From: Hermatobates lingyangjiaoensis
Lineage: Eukaryota > Arthropoda > Insecta > Hemiptera > Hermatobatidae
Assembly (NCBI GenBank): GCA_026182355.1
Contig: JAPFBL010000165.1
Location: 672,001-736,000 of the forward strand
DNA length: 64,000 nucleotides
Direction of reading: 5' to 3'
A program made the translations under genes and the position numbers. Positions 1 through 11,388 of this stretch are shown piece by piece (within the stretch, counting starts at the first letter, position 1; each line of letters begins with the position of its first letter). The notes under the pieces are model-generated. The model worked only from the letters and a program-made list of their open reading frames with translations. It ran no database searches and had not been told where the DNA came from.

Positions 1-73
1 TTGGCAAAAACCACTCCTACCGCCCTACAGACCAAAACGGAACTTATTTTCTGGACGACCCTCGTAAATATCT

Positions 74-1607
74 AAATGGGATATAATTATTAGCATTGCA
101 TTCGTGAGGTAGTACAGATAGTGATTGAAGGACATATCAATTTATAAGCTTATTTTTGTACATCACAAATAATTTATTATTTGCAAATAATTTCATTAGT
201 ATAACTACAGCAGTAATAACATTTTTAAAAAACCAATGTGAACATTTCTTGAAACGAAATATTATCCTACAAGAGAACATGGCTATTGTTCAAATAGCCA
301 GTAGATTTCTTACATCGTTTAATTGACTTCCTTCTACATTGAATATTAAAGTAAAATTTTCAAATTTGAAACAATAAAATACCCTTTTTTTCTCTGAAAA
401 ACATCTTAAACAGCGAAGAAAATGTTGTTTTAAGGTGATTTGTTAATTAAAGATGTACGATAATTACAGTTATTAATCTCTAAACGAAAGATTCATATTT
501 TGAATTATCTTTTACATTTTTGGTTTTTAACAGAATTATTATACTGGGAATTTTATGGCTTCTTAGTATTTAATAAGATCATTTTCCTTCCCCTTTGCCA
601 AATAACATATATACGAATTTTTTTTTAATGAGTGTTATCATTTACCTGCACAATATTATTCCTCTTACATCTCTTATAAGTCAATAATATATTTTCAGTT
701 TTCCATTAGAGACATCAATTTTATCTCAGTGGATTCGCTCAAAAAATTTCTAAGTCAATGTAAACAATGTAAAAAAATACAAAAAATTCGACAAGTATAG
801 CAGGATCTCTTAGTCTAGGATAAACAAAGAGTTTTTATATCGTTATTGCTCTTTCCCGTAATTGAAACTTCATGATTTTTTTTTATGAATTGCTAATTTT
901 TTGTTCCATTTTTGGTCAAATTTTCATTATTTTTTAATCAGCCGTTTAGCGTCAAAAAAACATTTTCTAAAAACACAAATCTTACTGTAACGCCCCTTTA
1001 GCGAATGTAATTTTGGAAAAAAATATCTCAACTCATTCTCCATATAATGTTCTATTTATAGGCATAGTTTCATTCTTGTCCGTCAAACAGTATGGCTTGT
1101 ATCGCTCTCACAAGGTTTGAGATTGAATTATAAGTCAAAATTTTTACATTTTATTAAAAAAAAAATATTTCCTGTTGTTTTAAAATTCTGAATATATTTT
1201 TCGTTTGTTGCATTTGAAACCTCAAAGATAATGTCAAAATTTCAAAACTCTAGGGTTATCAGTTTAGGAGAAATAAATGTTTTAAAAAAAACGGTTTTTG
1301 GCAAAAAAAGTGACTTTCCCATCATGCATAATTCTTCGCAAACAATAGGGATCTTCGTCTTTATGAGGCCCATTTTTGTGTAAAATATCAACTTGATCCA
1401 TCAAAGATTCTGGACCGTAGCGTGGTAACAAGCAATGCTAACACACTCACCCACCCACCCACCCACCCACCCACACACACACAGACATCATTGTAAAAAC
1501 GTCATAAAACGACTTCTGGGACCTCAAAACATGTAATTCCGTCAAAATCTCGAGATCGAATTTTTTCACGATCACTATACTTTACTTATAGTAAAGTAAA
1601 AAGAAGG
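74..1607 (-). repeat. Interspersed repeat family A, copy 1
   Basis: This block is the reverse complement of material at 43524-45520, with matches along its whole length: the CCCA/CA microsatellite zone, the runs around 1230-1270 and 1080-1130, and the 'actgggaatttt' segment near 550. One end is a short palindrome, TTTACTTATAGTAAAG (near 1580-1600), also present at about 43530. I see no open frame or recognisable transposase, so the class is unknown. It could be a non-autonomous DNA element or a Helitron-like element. Homology to the other copy is seen directly; the boundaries are approximate. Confidence 0.7.
1448..1482. repeat. (CCCA)n/(CA)n microsatellite
   Basis: About six CCCA units pass into CA repeats. 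It lies inside repeat family A; the other copy has the degenerate GGGTGGGTGAGTGTG form at about 43646, so the tract belongs to the repeat and is not a local accident. Confidence 0.9.
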
Positions 1608-2479
1608 CAATATTTTTATTCAATTAAATAAAATTATTAGATATGATAATACATAACTATAGTGTATTCATTTCTTAATTTGTTTTATAGAAATTAGATT
1701 TATGGAAATAATTTTTTTTTTCCGTTTTTTCAGTATTTTATTTCTGTCAGTTGCATTTATTTAACTTTAGTGGCTGATATAAGTCGAAAGGCCTCAGCAT
1801 ATTTATTTGTTTTTCTTTATTTGATATTTATGGTTTTCATTTTTTTTTTTTTTTTTGTGCCGTTTGCTGCTGTTATTGTTAACGAGTTTGGTCAGTCGTA
1901 ATACACTCTGTTTGCTTAATTATTTCAAACACTTTATTAAGGATGAGAGAACTGGAAGAACTAGTACGTGTATTAGAATTATAATTATCCAAAAAATTGT
2001 GGGTAATAAACTAATTTCTAATATTTATGGCATAAATAATTAATAATTTATTACTAAAACTGTAAATCTAATTGTGGGACACCTAAAATCATCATTAATC
2101 AAGCCTGAGACCTATATGATGAATGATGTACGATGTATTCTAATGACTATGACAATGATACCGACATAATCGTGATTGTATTTAGTGCATTTTAATGATG
2201 ATTTTGATGTTGATATTAAAGTGGTGATGTTATGATAAATTACAGTAATATGCCGTTTAGGAATATTTCAATTAAAACGAAATCGGATTTTAGACGACAA
2301 ATAATATTTTGATTTGATTCAAACACGATTGAATGCGGTGAAATAAAAATTTGCATGTTTAAAATCCTACGTCAAAGCACCTTATTTGGTAACACTGACT
2401 TGCTGAGGGTGTCCTTGGCAACAGTTTTGTCTCACTGTCGGTGGACTCTACTCAGTCCGGTGGCCGATTTCATCGAAGG
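1608..2479. other. AT-rich stretch without assigned feature
   Basis: No long frame, RNA gene or recognisable repeat was seen. A T-homopolymer lies near 1840-1856. Confidence 0.5.
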
Positions 2480-2790
2480 ACAATATTTACTTTCCTTCCT
2501 CTTGAAGAAGTTCTATTATCTTCTGAAGTACTCTTTCCTCGTCATGAGTAAAGGCTGTAAGAGAATGACAAAGAAGCAAACAATTATTTCTATTTCTCAA
2601 AAACTTGAATTTAGAAAGTAATTTGATATGACAGAAAAAGTAAATATACTCGGGCACTTGGTTCAAATGAAGGTACTGTCCAAAGCAATTTGAAATTGTT
2701 TGATAAGTATAGAAACGATGGACAAGAAGCTTCACATCAATAGATATTCGAGTAATAAAAGTGACAAAATGATCAAAATGGAACATCTTA
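2480..2790 (+). pseudogene. Pogo/Tigger-like DNA-binding domain relic
   Basis: Starting near 2545 the plus strand reads KKQTIISISQKLEFRK, then a stop, then FDMTEKVN. After a frame change it reads LGSNEGTVQSNLKLFDKY (about 2657-2710). This is the layout of the CENP-B/pipsqueak-type helix-turn-helix that opens Tigger and Jerky-like transposases: a basic stretch, 'KLE', a turn, then 'G..EGTV' as the recognition helix. Stops and frameshifts break it, so it cannot make a transposase. A 109-codon open frame follows at 2915-3244, but I do not recognise it. The family call comes from pattern similarity only. Confidence 0.35.
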
Positions 2791-2914
2791 TTTAGAATGA
2801 AGACTGCAATTACAACCGCTTTTCTCTTAGTACAAATATTACTTAGACAAAAGCACGTGCAATTTTCAGTTCCTTCAACGATGATAATTACAATGACAAA
2901 GAACAGAGGTTATT

Positions 2915-3623
2915 TTGACTAATTTAAGAAAAGAAATGGATTACAGAATGTGTGTATACAACAAAAAGCTCCTAGGAGGAGCAGAAATCTTCGTTCAGGA
3001 ATTTCTGAAGCAAGAAATATTAGACAGGAATCATGAATTCGTTCAAGTCAGACAGCTGATTTATAAGTCCCTTCGGGTTTACAATGTCTTGTATGATGAA
3101 AAAAAGAACATGACAACTATTCAGAAGCGCTTAGGCAGCTTTATATATAAAAAAAAGCTATTTGACAAACTAAATAAAGAAAATACCAAAGGCACTAAGA
3201 AATACACTACTGTTTTGAAATACATTAAAAAAATGTACACGTAACCGCGTACAGGCATGACATTATAACACCGTCGCATAACAGTTGACTGGCTAATACT
3301 CGCTTATTTATTGGACGATACTGAAGATGATAGCCAAGAAGCATAGGAGTAAAGCAAGACAACATCTGAGATTCCAATCAATGCTTCAATGCCATCAACA
3401 TGCTATACACTACTACGAACTACTCGTAACGGATGCCACATTCATTTCCCATCGCACTTCAAAGACCAAGCTCTCTGGTGAGGGAGGTGTGATGTGGTAT
3501 CAACACTGCCGAAGGTTAGTAAAGAGTCAGGTAATGAAGCCATCTAGGACAGTTCTCCAAACTTCGTTCATGTCTTGCGGATTTATCACCGGGTTTGGGT
3601 TGGCCAGATCCACGTTTTCATAG
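2915..3623 (+). other. Two unassigned open frames after the Tigger-like relic
   Basis: Frames at 2915-3244 (109 codons, lysine-rich) and 3327-3623 (98 codons) follow the helix-turn-helix relic on the same strand and may be the decayed body of the same element. I see no DDE catalytic signature. They could equally be chance frames, because base composition here is less AT-rich than nearby. Confidence 0.25.
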
Positions 3624-3986
3624 CACAATATCGGATTGATTGGAATAAATTTTCTTCTTCATAATAATTTTTTTAGTGATTTACTTAGAAATAACATATA
3701 CTCATAAGTGTTTTTTTCATAAGGCAGATAAAAAGCTTCACGAATGCATTAGGTAAATTAAAGCACTATTAAGGAAACTTATTTCACATATTTAGTAGAT
3801 AGGATGAATAACAATATTTACTATAGAGTTATTTGGTAATTCAGTTAACATAATTTCATATGATGACTATTTTACATCACATAGTGATCAATTAACCGCT
3901 TTAAGTGGTATTTAATGTATTATAATGATATAATTGATATTATGCTTGTATAAAAGTGTATTAGACTTTTAACACACCCACAGGTG

Positions 3987-4210
3987 AGCCAGCTTAACTC
4001 AGTGGGCTAAGGAGCCCGCCTCTAAGCCATAGTTCGATACCCACTCGGGCTCTCGATTTATTCACTTAGGAGGTGAATAAATCTGAGCGTTTCGTTCCTT
4101 GGAGAGGACGTTAAACCGTCAGTTTCAAACCTGTATGATGCCAGGTACTCCAAATACATTTGAGTTAGGCAAAATTTAAGACTCCTGATGTAGAATCACC
4201 GATCAAACAA
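3987..4210 (+). mobile_element. tRNA-derived SINE
   Basis: The head has a box A-like TAACTCAGTGG and a box B-like AGTTCGATACCC, spaced as in a tRNA. It is followed by the family body 'tcgatttattcac...gaggtgaataaatctgagc', 'ggacgttaaaccgtc' and 'ttgagttaggcaaaatttaagactcc'. Four other loci here share this body (42199, 53507, 59661, 63221). Transcription from the internal RNA polymerase III promoter is expected of the class. The 3' end lacks the last ~100 bp seen in the copy at 59661. Confidence 0.8.
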
Positions 4211-6033
4211 AAAGACCGCAAGGGCTGACATTTTTAATCCTTTAAGAGATCAGTTTAAAGAAATAGATAAAAAAATACTAGCTCACTATTTATGCAATAC
4301 TATCCACATTGAATGTCGCCAATATAAAATTACAGCAATTTACAGGTTACAATAATTAATTATTATATAAAAATAATTGTAAATAATGATATCATTAAAC
4401 ATATTATATCATGCACACCAGTTATTGCAATTTTATTTTCAAAGTTTTAGTGTAAAAAAGAAGCTTTATGTACATTCAAAATTCGATTAAATGTAAAAAA
4501 GTCGAGAAGAAAGACGGCGTTCCTTGTGGAGACAGCTTGTAGCAAAGGCTCTTTCAAGCCATAATACCTTATGAAAAAAAAAAGAAGGGAGGAAATGCAG
4601 CAAAAATATTTTATTTTAATCAGGGAAAGTGTTTCTCTTTAAAACAAGAGGGTTTATTTTTCATTGAATTAAAATGAATTATGCCTAAGGGAGTAAAAAA
4701 CTAATACTTGCTTTTCATCTTAGAAAATGAACATGCTGTTTAAAGCCTGATGCATTTAAGGGCGTAATGAATCACAAAGCTGCGGCTTTATTAGTCAATT
4801 TATCACATCCATAGCTCCTTTCTGTTCCACATAACTGTACCGTAAACTGTACCACATAACTGGACAATGAATAGCCTCACTTAAAAATTGCTTTATTCTT
4901 GGAATAAAACATATTTTCAAGCATATATCAAACATAATATATTTTTGTTGCAGTACTAATATTTCACAGATGATATATAAGTAATAAAACTTTATTCTTA
5001 ATTATGAAAATACTAAAAACCTTCTCAATTTAGACACCTGTTTTGTCAAATCTTCCATGTAGATGAACACTATAAAGGTTTTTTATTTTTCATGTAACAA
5101 ATTTCCTTTTTGAATTTAATATTTTTTTACGCCTGATCTACCCTCTATCATTGAGTATTTAGGACACATACTCACCCACACAAAAAAGAAGAGAGGTAAC
5201 AAGAGTGTCTCAGCATACGACAAACCTGCCAAATTATAATTCATATTGCTAAAATATCCTTACAATATAAAAAAGTTGTTTACAATTTAATTATTAATTA
5301 TTAATTACTAAGTAACAATTATATCATAAACACTTTTACAATAAATGTTAACATTAATATTAATAATTTATTTATTTGTTGTAAATAATTTGTAAATTTG
5401 TTGTAATTGTGAAAGTTTATTACAAATAAAATATGTATATCTAATTTGATTACCTGAAATCATATTAACTTTTTAATTAAATATTGACATGTAAAGACAA
5501 AAATTAAGCTATAGTCAAAATTAACCAAATTTAATTAAACTTTTAATGAAAATATGAATATTGAAACAAGTTAACTGGAAGTTATGGCATGAATGGTAAA
5601 TGATTTGTTGAAAAAGGAATTCACCAGATTTGGTGGTCAGTGGAGAGAAACATTAATTTAAATGTTTCATTCATTATTGACGAAAGTCTCAAACAGAGAA
5701 TCTTTTGAATAAAACACAATTCTAACCCAGAATAACACATTTGTTTTGAGCTGTTTTAGTTTTTTTCTTTCTTTCAAGCAATGTTCGCTGAATGTTATTA
5801 TTTCTTTACTTATTGTTGAAGGTTGTTAGTTTTGATTCTTTATCAACTATTTATTTAAAACTTTAACTTTTACAACATGTATAAATATCTTTTTCCCTTT
5901 GTTTTTCATTTCTTATTGCTTTCTTTTTATTTAAAATATACCCTTTATTCACGCATATATTTTCTCTCTCTCTTCTCACCCCATACGCCATATATGAATA
6001 ACGTTTTCTGTTTTTGTCCTAGTTTTTTCCTTC

Positions 6034-6036
<3 letters not shown>
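4211..6036. other. AT-rich stretch without assigned feature
   Basis: No credible coding frame, RNA gene or repeat was recognised. Short poly-A/T runs are frequent. Confidence 0.5.

Positions 6037-6084
<48 letters not shown>
6037..6084. repeat. (AT)n microsatellite
   Basis: About 24 AT units directly abut the left arm of the foldback at 6085. Confidence 0.95.
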
Positions 6085-6091
<7 letters not shown>

Positions 6092-6134
6092 GTTACAGCT
6101 AGAGAACACAAGAAAAAGGACGATCACTCACGAA

Positions 6135-6170
6135 TCTCGATAATTTCGGCGTCTTGCCGTCTTCAGGAGA
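6135..6170 (-). ncRNA. Hammerhead-like ribozyme motif
   Basis: Read on the minus strand: stem I TCTC, core CTGAAGA, extra C, stem II GGC/GCC around a 5-nt loop, GAA, stem III ATTAT, C at the cleavage site, then GAGA closing stem I. It is the mirror of the motif at 6305. Catalysis is not shown by sequence alone. Confidence 0.6.
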
Positions 6171-6304
6171 GTAGAAAGAAAGAAAATAAAAGGAGAAAGA
6201 ATGAAGGAACGGAGACGTAAATGCGTCCACTCAGTCCACTCAGCGTGGACGCATTTACGTCTCCGTTCCTTCATTCTTTCTCCTTTTATTTTCTTTCTTT
6301 CTAC

Positions 6305-6340
6305 TCTCCTGAAGACGGCAAGACGCCGAAATTATCGAGA
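6305..6340 (+). ncRNA. Hammerhead-like ribozyme motif
   Basis: TCTC (6305-6308), CTGAAGA (6309-6315), extra C, GGC...GCC, GAA (6328-6330), ATTAT, C (6336), GAGA (6337-6340). All conserved core positions of a type I hammerhead are present except for one added base before stem II. Confidence 0.6.
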
Positions 6341-6433
6341 TTCGTGAGTGATCGTCCTTTTTCTTGTGTTCTCTAGCTGTAACTTTAATTATTTGTCCGT
6401 TTGGACCGTCTGATTTCAATTTCAATTCAAAGT

Positions 6434-6470
6434 ATATATATATATATATATAATATATATATATATATAT
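6434..6470. repeat. (AT)n microsatellite
   Basis: AT repeat with one phase change, lying between foldbacks 1 and 2. Confidence 0.95.
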
Positions 6471-6745
6471 AGTTGACACAGAAAAGAGAAAACACAAATA
6501 AAGACACACACAAAAGACTCACAACGATATTTCGACAGTCTTCGTCATCGGGTAGAAGTAGTCCCTTTGAGTAGCTGAAGCTAACTGAGTTAGCTTCCTC
6601 AGTTAGCTTCAGCTACTCAAAGGGACTACTTCTACCTGATGACGACGACTGTCGAAATATCGTTGTGAGTCTTTTGTGTGTGTCTTTATTTGTGTTTTCT
6701 ATTTCCTGTGTGAACTAATAGTCCTGTTGGACCATTTCAAGTTTA
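6471..6745. mobile_element. Foldback element 2 (PLE-terminus type)
   Basis: Palindrome 6471-6717 with arms of about 120 bp, centred near 6596, then the asymmetric tail 'agtcctgttggaccatttc' and an (AT)n tract. The layout matches foldback 1 but the arm sequence differs, so this is a different subfamily. The right arm has an intact hammerhead-like core. The left arm has CCGATGA in place of CTGATGA. Confidence 0.7.
6633..6665 (+). ncRNA. Hammerhead-like ribozyme motif
   Basis: CTGATGA (6636-6642), extra C, stem II GAC/GTC with loop GACT, GAA (6654-6656), self-complementary ATAT, C (6661), GT pairing with AC upstream (only 2 bp of stem I). The mirror copy in the left arm has a core substitution. 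Confidence 0.5.
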
Positions 6746-6765
6746 TATATATATATATATATATT
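6746..6765. repeat. (AT)n microsatellite
   Basis: Short AT tract that ends foldback 2. Confidence 0.9.
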
Positions 6766-6769
6766 GCTT

Positions 6770-7290
6770 CACAGAGTGCAAGTGAATTAGGAATAATAAA
6801 TACTTGTTAAGCTGGTTGAATTAAATATCTGGAATTGTTGGTAACCCTGAATGTGTTGAATTATTCTATAATTGAAGAGGTCTTCATCTGTTTAATTATT
6901 TCACTAATCAATACTTCATCTAATTGATGAAGTCCTAGGCTATTCATTAATTTCTTATAAATGTTCTATATGAGTGTACTTTCCACAATAATTCTTCTTC
7001 TTTCCGAAGACGCAAATACTAATTTATATGCTTCATTCCAATATAAGAAACAATAATTATGTTATTAATTGGAATGAAGCAAATGAATTAGTATTTGTGT
7101 CTTCTGAGAAGTTAATGTACAATAGCTTAGGACTTTATAAATTAGATGAAGTAATGATTAGTGGAATGATTAAACAGATGAATATTTCATTATAGGATCA
7201 TTAAACACATTCAGGGTTACCAACAATTCTAGAGACTTCAGTCAACCAGGTTAACAAGTACTTATTTTTTTTAATTCACTTGCTCTCTGA
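6770..7290. repeat. Old imperfect palindrome
   Basis: Left-arm segments such as 'gttggtaaccctgaatgtgtt' parts (6838-6860) and AGTGCAAGTGAATT reappear inverted near 7203-7285. The centre lies near 7050, where ATGCTTCATTCCAAT faces ATTGGAATGAAGC. Arms are ~250 bp and diverged by many substitutions and small indels, so this is older than the neighbouring foldbacks. I find no hammerhead-like core and no coding potential. Confidence 0.7.
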
Positions 7291-7378
7291 CGCAGTGTTC
7301 ATGGAAGCTCTTAAAGCATTTTTCCAAATTATATATTAATCCATCCATTACATCAAGTGCTATTTTGATTATTATTCA

Positions 7379-7558
7379 TATATATATATATATATATTAG
7401 TATAAATAGGGAGCAGACCTTCTTTTATACATATTGTGTTGAATAATCATCCATTGAATAATAATCCACCAGCTAAATTAAGACGATTTAAAATTAGCAA
7501 GGAAATATGAAAAACTGCTCAAAAAAAGGTATGTTTAATTAAGGCAATTCAGTTCAAC

Positions 7559-7622
<64 letters not shown>
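7379..7622. repeat. (AT)n tracts enclosing a short MITE-like unit
   Basis: AT tracts at 7379-7397 and 7561-7621 enclose a ~160-bp unit with short inverted ends: ATTGTGTTGAAT near 7430 and TTCAACACAATAT near 7553. It could be a small non-autonomous element inserted in an AT tract. Confidence 0.5.
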
Positions 7623-7623
<1 letters not shown>

Positions 7624-7734
7624 AATTTTATAGCAGATTCTGCATTCACGATTTTACTTACTTATAGCTTCTATTTTCCTTACAATTTTCTTATGAGAAG
7701 GTGATAATTGCCAAAGCAAACTAGCATACGACAT

Positions 7735-7969
7735 TCAGAAGGCCGGAACACTAAATAACCACTTCACTGGGGATAACTATATTTAATTAAACACTACACT
7801 AGATTAAACTAAGATAACAAGCTTTCGGCCCCATCGGTTATCATCAGGTTCTTAAACTACTTATACTAACTAAATATACATATAACTGACTATTTTGGCG
7901 TTTAAATACCAACTGAAAACTGCTTTCTGAAAGAGGACTTGCTGCCGAAATACACTCATATATATATAT
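7735..7969 (-). mobile_element. PLE-like terminal fragment
   Basis: Around 7816-7850 the minus strand holds a hammerhead-like motif. No matching coding region or inverted partner is adjacent. The rest is AT-rich and unassigned. A weaker CTGAAAG...CCGAAAT string on the plus strand at about 7924-7952 may be a degraded second copy. Confidence 0.4.
7816..7850 (-). ncRNA. Hammerhead-like ribozyme motif, weak stem II
   Basis: Minus strand: stem I AAC, CTGATGA, extra T, a poorly paired stem II region, GAA, self-complementary AGCT, T, then GTT pairing with AAC. Core bases are intact, but stem II pairs only over about two base pairs. Confidence 0.4.
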
Positions 7970-8252
7970 TCACTTGATAAACGGAAAGACGATCCAAACT
8001 GGACACAATAACAGTTAAAAATTGTAGATAGGTAGCAAAATGAGTAAAGAAACACACAAACTGAAATTTTTGGGCAATCCGTCTTCAGCAGAAAAAAGAA
8101 AGGGAGACCAAGCACGTTGTAGACACAACGGCTAGTAACCGATACGGCCGTTACTCCCTTTATCTTTTCTTCTGAAGACGGATTGCCCAAAAATTTGAGT
8201 TTGTAAGTGTGTTTCTTTACTTTGTGTGCTATCTATCTTCAATTTTGAACTG

Positions 8253-8284
<32 letters not shown>
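7970..8284. mobile_element. Foldback element 3 (PLE-terminus type)
   Basis: An asymmetric tail at about 7973-8010 (contains GATCCAAACTGGACACAATA) leads into arms meeting near 8125, followed by an (AT)n tract at 8252-8284. Inner arm parts differ, so the loop is large or rearranged. Both arms hold CTGAAGAC-GG-ATTG-CC followed by CAAAAATTT: the expected GAA is CAA, so these hammerhead-like motifs are probably inactive. The tail matches that of the truncated foldback at 37637. Confidence 0.65.
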
Positions 8285-8286
<2 letters not shown>

Positions 8287-8462
8287 TTAAAGTACCCAGT
8301 CGTTTTGCGTCGACGACCTTTAAGCTGTTCTGCTCAAATTTTTTGTCATCTTTACTTGACTTCTTTTATGTGTGTTCTTTTTGCAAGTCTAGTTTATATA
8401 TTGGGTTAGGGAACAAGATTGTTGCGTTTTTATCTAAGAACTTTATCAGAAGAAAATAAGTA

Positions 8463-9165
8463 ATAACAGCAATCATTTAATCGAATAAGTATTCCTCTTT
8501 TCTACCACGACCAAGTTTTCGATTCCGTCCCACCAAAAATCACACGATCTTGTATCGAAGAAGTTATTGAGCCAAATTTTAATGTCTTGGTCATTGTCAA
8601 AGGTAACGCTTCTCATATGGTTTGACATGGAGAGGAAAAGATAGTAATCTGTTGGTAAGTGGTATGGAAAATACTCGGAATGCCCATTTGAGCTTTTGGA
8701 GTGCGGTTATACAGATTATGCAACATGGAGCCTGGCGTTGTTGTAAAGGAGTATGGTTTGGCCTTGTGGATAGAGATTTTTCAGTCACATAACCTGTTTG
8801 ACGTGGTGTGGCTGGGCTATGTAGAGCTTCTTAATGACCATGACATTACGTTTGAGCATTTTCCAGAATACCATAATCTTCCAGCCTACCAAACGCAGAT
8901 CAGGGCCTTCTTTTGGACAAGGTCCGCTTAGACTCTCGTCTTTGACGTATCTCCTGGAGGACACACTCCTTTTATTGCTGCATATTTACCCATAGGAGCC
9001 ATTTCTCAGCTGTTGTGACGATTGGGCAGAAAAACGGTTGCTTATGACAGCTTGCTGCTCGAAATGTGCGAAATATGTTGGGAAGCAATTAGAAAGCGGT
9101 ATTCCTTGTTTTTCGTTAAACTTTTGAGGTGCCCAGGCTTCTAATTTTTCAGAAAATCCCATTAT
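8463..9165 (-). pseudogene. mariner transposase relic
   Basis: On the minus strand, broken frames align in order with the C-terminal two thirds of a Tc1/mariner transposase: KAWAPQKFNEKQ-like text near 9110, a PCPKEGPDLR-like string near 8920, then QTILLYNNARLHVA (near 8750; the usual HDNARPH), LPTDYYLFLSMSNHMRSVT (near 8640; the usual PSDYHLFRSL) and NDQDIKIWLNNFFDTR (near 8575). The last is the typical 'NWL.DFF' C-terminus. The catalytic D is changed to N in YNNARLH, and several frameshifts and stops interrupt it. I did not find clean terminal inverted repeats. An inactive fossil. Confidence 0.8.
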
Positions 9166-9888
9166 ATGATGATGATTGATAAATTATTTATGATCGAAGT
9201 TGATTCTCTTTGGTCAATTTATGAATTTTTGGCAGCCATCTTACGTAAAATTATCATAACTGAACTTTGCAAACTAGTTACATGCTGTACCATAGATGCG
9301 CTTATGACAAGTTTTGTCTGCATTGCAAATATATGGGGCTTCAGTAGCCTTTTGGCCTTGTTTAAAAGTGAAGAAGATCAGATGTCAAAAGTGTTTATTA
9401 TTACCTCCTTAATATTTTATTTCTATGCCCTAAAATTAATGTAAAATTAAATTACTTAAAAAGATTATTTAAATAGTTTTTAGAGCTGAAAGTATCAAAT
9501 ATATTGTCCACCTCTTTAAATAATGAACAAATCGTTTTAAAACAAGAAAAGTATAAAAGCACTACGAACCTAATCTCCAACCTATTTTATATATCTATGA
9601 TGGTACATCAGTGGATTTGAAAATACTAAAAATATGTGTTCATGCAGTTACGTGTGACAAGAGTAGGTTTGTTAGTAGAATATGAATAATAGGTTAAATT
9701 ATGAATTAAGTTTAGTTCATATTACCCCAGTAAACCACAAGTAAAACTCATATAATATTATACATAATTTAATTTTAAATATGAATATGTTGTAGTTTCT
9801 CTGTATATCATTATATGCGTTTTTAGATTTTGTTGCATTTATATATTCTGAGGTCTTCTGAAGACATTATCACAGATATATGTGTGTC
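9166..9888. other. AT-rich stretch without assigned feature
   Basis: A 92-codon frame at 9166-9444 has no recognisable domain and is probably chance. Nothing else seen. Confidence 0.45.
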
Positions 9889-10054
<166 letters not shown>

Positions 10055-10930
10055 TGAATAGTTTCATTTAAGATATAAAATATTATTTACGTTTCTTCGA
10101 CTTACAAATTATATTGCTTACTACCAAATAAATAAAAAAACTAATCTAACATAAAACAATTCAAGGTTGTTAATATAAGATTATTAAACTCTAAATATTG
10201 ATTGACAGGGTTTTAGAAAGTGCACATTTGTGTATACATGTTCTTGTATATTGGGTATATCCAAAGATAAACATTTCTTTGATTTGAAAACACATCTCCT
10301 GTGAATAGAGTATGAATGCGGAAGGGATTCAATGCTTGTCGACAATATGATTATGGAATATTACATTAGCGTATCTCTCGTCAAAACAGGTAATATATAT
10401 TTTCAACCATCAGTAATCCTTTGTGCTAAAAAAATTGTGTTTGACAATACAACCACAAGATTCACAAGATTGCATTTTTTAGTCAATAGTTAAATAAACT
10501 CCATATTATTAAAACACTAATCCAAATTTTTCATATATTTTAATTTCACCAATTATTTATAAATTTCATCCTTGATTGTTTCTGTAGTTTCCTTTTTGCA
10601 TAATATCAAAATATAACATTTACTAAATATTTGCAATTAAATCTTAACTTACAGTTTTATTCCTGATCTTATTTTTACTGAGATTGTATTTCTTCTTACA
10701 AGTACACATTTATTTTGAACAAAAGTGATTAAAAATGTTCAATAATTTAATTGAATATGTTAATAAATGGGTTAATAGATAATAAATTGACTTTTTCATC
10801 ATGGAATAACTGTCATGTGAAGTTATAATATCCACATGATCCATCATAGTTAGAGTAGAAAATTTCTATATAGAAAATAAATTTTAAATTATTATCAATT
10901 AAGGTATTTTAATATATCAAGTATATATAT
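10055..10930. other. AT-rich stretch without assigned feature
   Basis: No frame, RNA or repeat recognised. Confidence 0.5.
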
Positions 10931-11273
10931 ATTATTGAAAATGACACCAAATTTAGCTGATACCTGCTTCTTAACAAGTTCTCAATTTTTCTAAATAACA
11001 CTCTCGTTATTTCGTCTACACAATAAAGTACATCTCCTATGGTCGACATGTTTCGAATGATCAACATTCATCATCAGGACGTGAATAAGATCTAAGGTGA
11101 ATTAAAGGTTCGAACATGTCGACCATAGGAGATGTACTTTATTGTGTAGACGAAATAACGAGAGTGTTATTTAGAAAAATTGAGAAACTTGTTAAGAAAC
11201 AGGTATCAGCTAAATTTGGTGCCATTTTCAATAATGTGTGTGCCAAAGAAGGACTACTACCAAAATTTACGAA
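10931..11273. mobile_element. Foldback element 4 with PLE 5' coding fragment
   Basis: Inverted arms at 10931-11055 and 11105-11235 enclose a ~50-bp spacer. The right arm is in frame for a protein fragment (next entry) and the left arm is its inverted duplicate, so the palindrome duplicates the 5' end of a PLE coding region. The minus-strand hammerhead-like motif spans the left arm and the spacer. In the right arm the matching sequence lost one A (GAACATGTC). The right edge runs into an (AT)n tract where the next PLE is inserted. Confidence 0.65.
11041..11080 (-). ncRNA. Hammerhead-like ribozyme motif
   Basis: Minus strand: stem I GTC, CTGATGA, extra T, stem II GAATG/CATTC, GAA, self-complementary ACATGT, C, then GAC closing stem I. 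One of the most complete motifs in the window. Confidence 0.65.
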
Positions 11274-11275
11274 TA
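11116..11275 (+). pseudogene. PLE N-terminal coding fragment
   Basis: An open frame from an ATG inside the foldback reads through VLFRKIEKLVKKQVSAKF and then FNNVCAKEGLLPKF before running into an (AT)n tract. A lysine-rich helix followed by 'F...C....LLPKF' resembles the N-terminal region of PLE reverse transcriptases, upstream of the catalytic domain. If so, this is the 5' end of a second PLE copy cut off at the AT tract. The family call is inference; the frame is short. Confidence 0.4.
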
Positions 11276-11388
11276 TATATATATATATATATATACACTT
11301 TTTTTCGTTGGAAATACGATCCAAAACGGACAAATATAGTTCAATATAAACAAAGAAACATAGAGAAATCAGAAGAACACACTTACAG

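Larger units (their letters stand above)
6085..6433. mobile_element. Foldback element 1 (PLE-terminus type)
   Basis: An almost perfect palindrome (6085-6390; arms ~145 bp; centre near 6223) is followed by an asymmetric tail, 6391-6433, containing TGTCCGTTTGGACCGT. (AT)n tracts border both sides. Each arm holds one hammerhead-like motif, so the two motifs face each other. The tail recurs in reverse complement (ATCCAAA-C-GGACA type) at 7985, 11310 and 37655, always next to an (AT)n tract. The 11310 copy belongs to a PLE with a coding region, so these foldbacks are inferred to be PLE termini joined head to head. Confidence 0.75.

Noticed and set aside
3995..4060. A functional tRNA gene
   Set aside because: Boxes A and B are present, but the cloverleaf is not intact and the sequence continues into the SINE body; the same holds at 42420, 53515, 59670 and 63480.
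5877..6127. Small frames with Ile-Tyr repeats
   Set aside because: Products of (AT)n tracts; the same applies near 8226, 11180 and 24683.
6085..8284. A CRISPR-like repeat array
   Set aside because: The repeats are long palindromes of different families without regular spacers, in a eukaryotic context.
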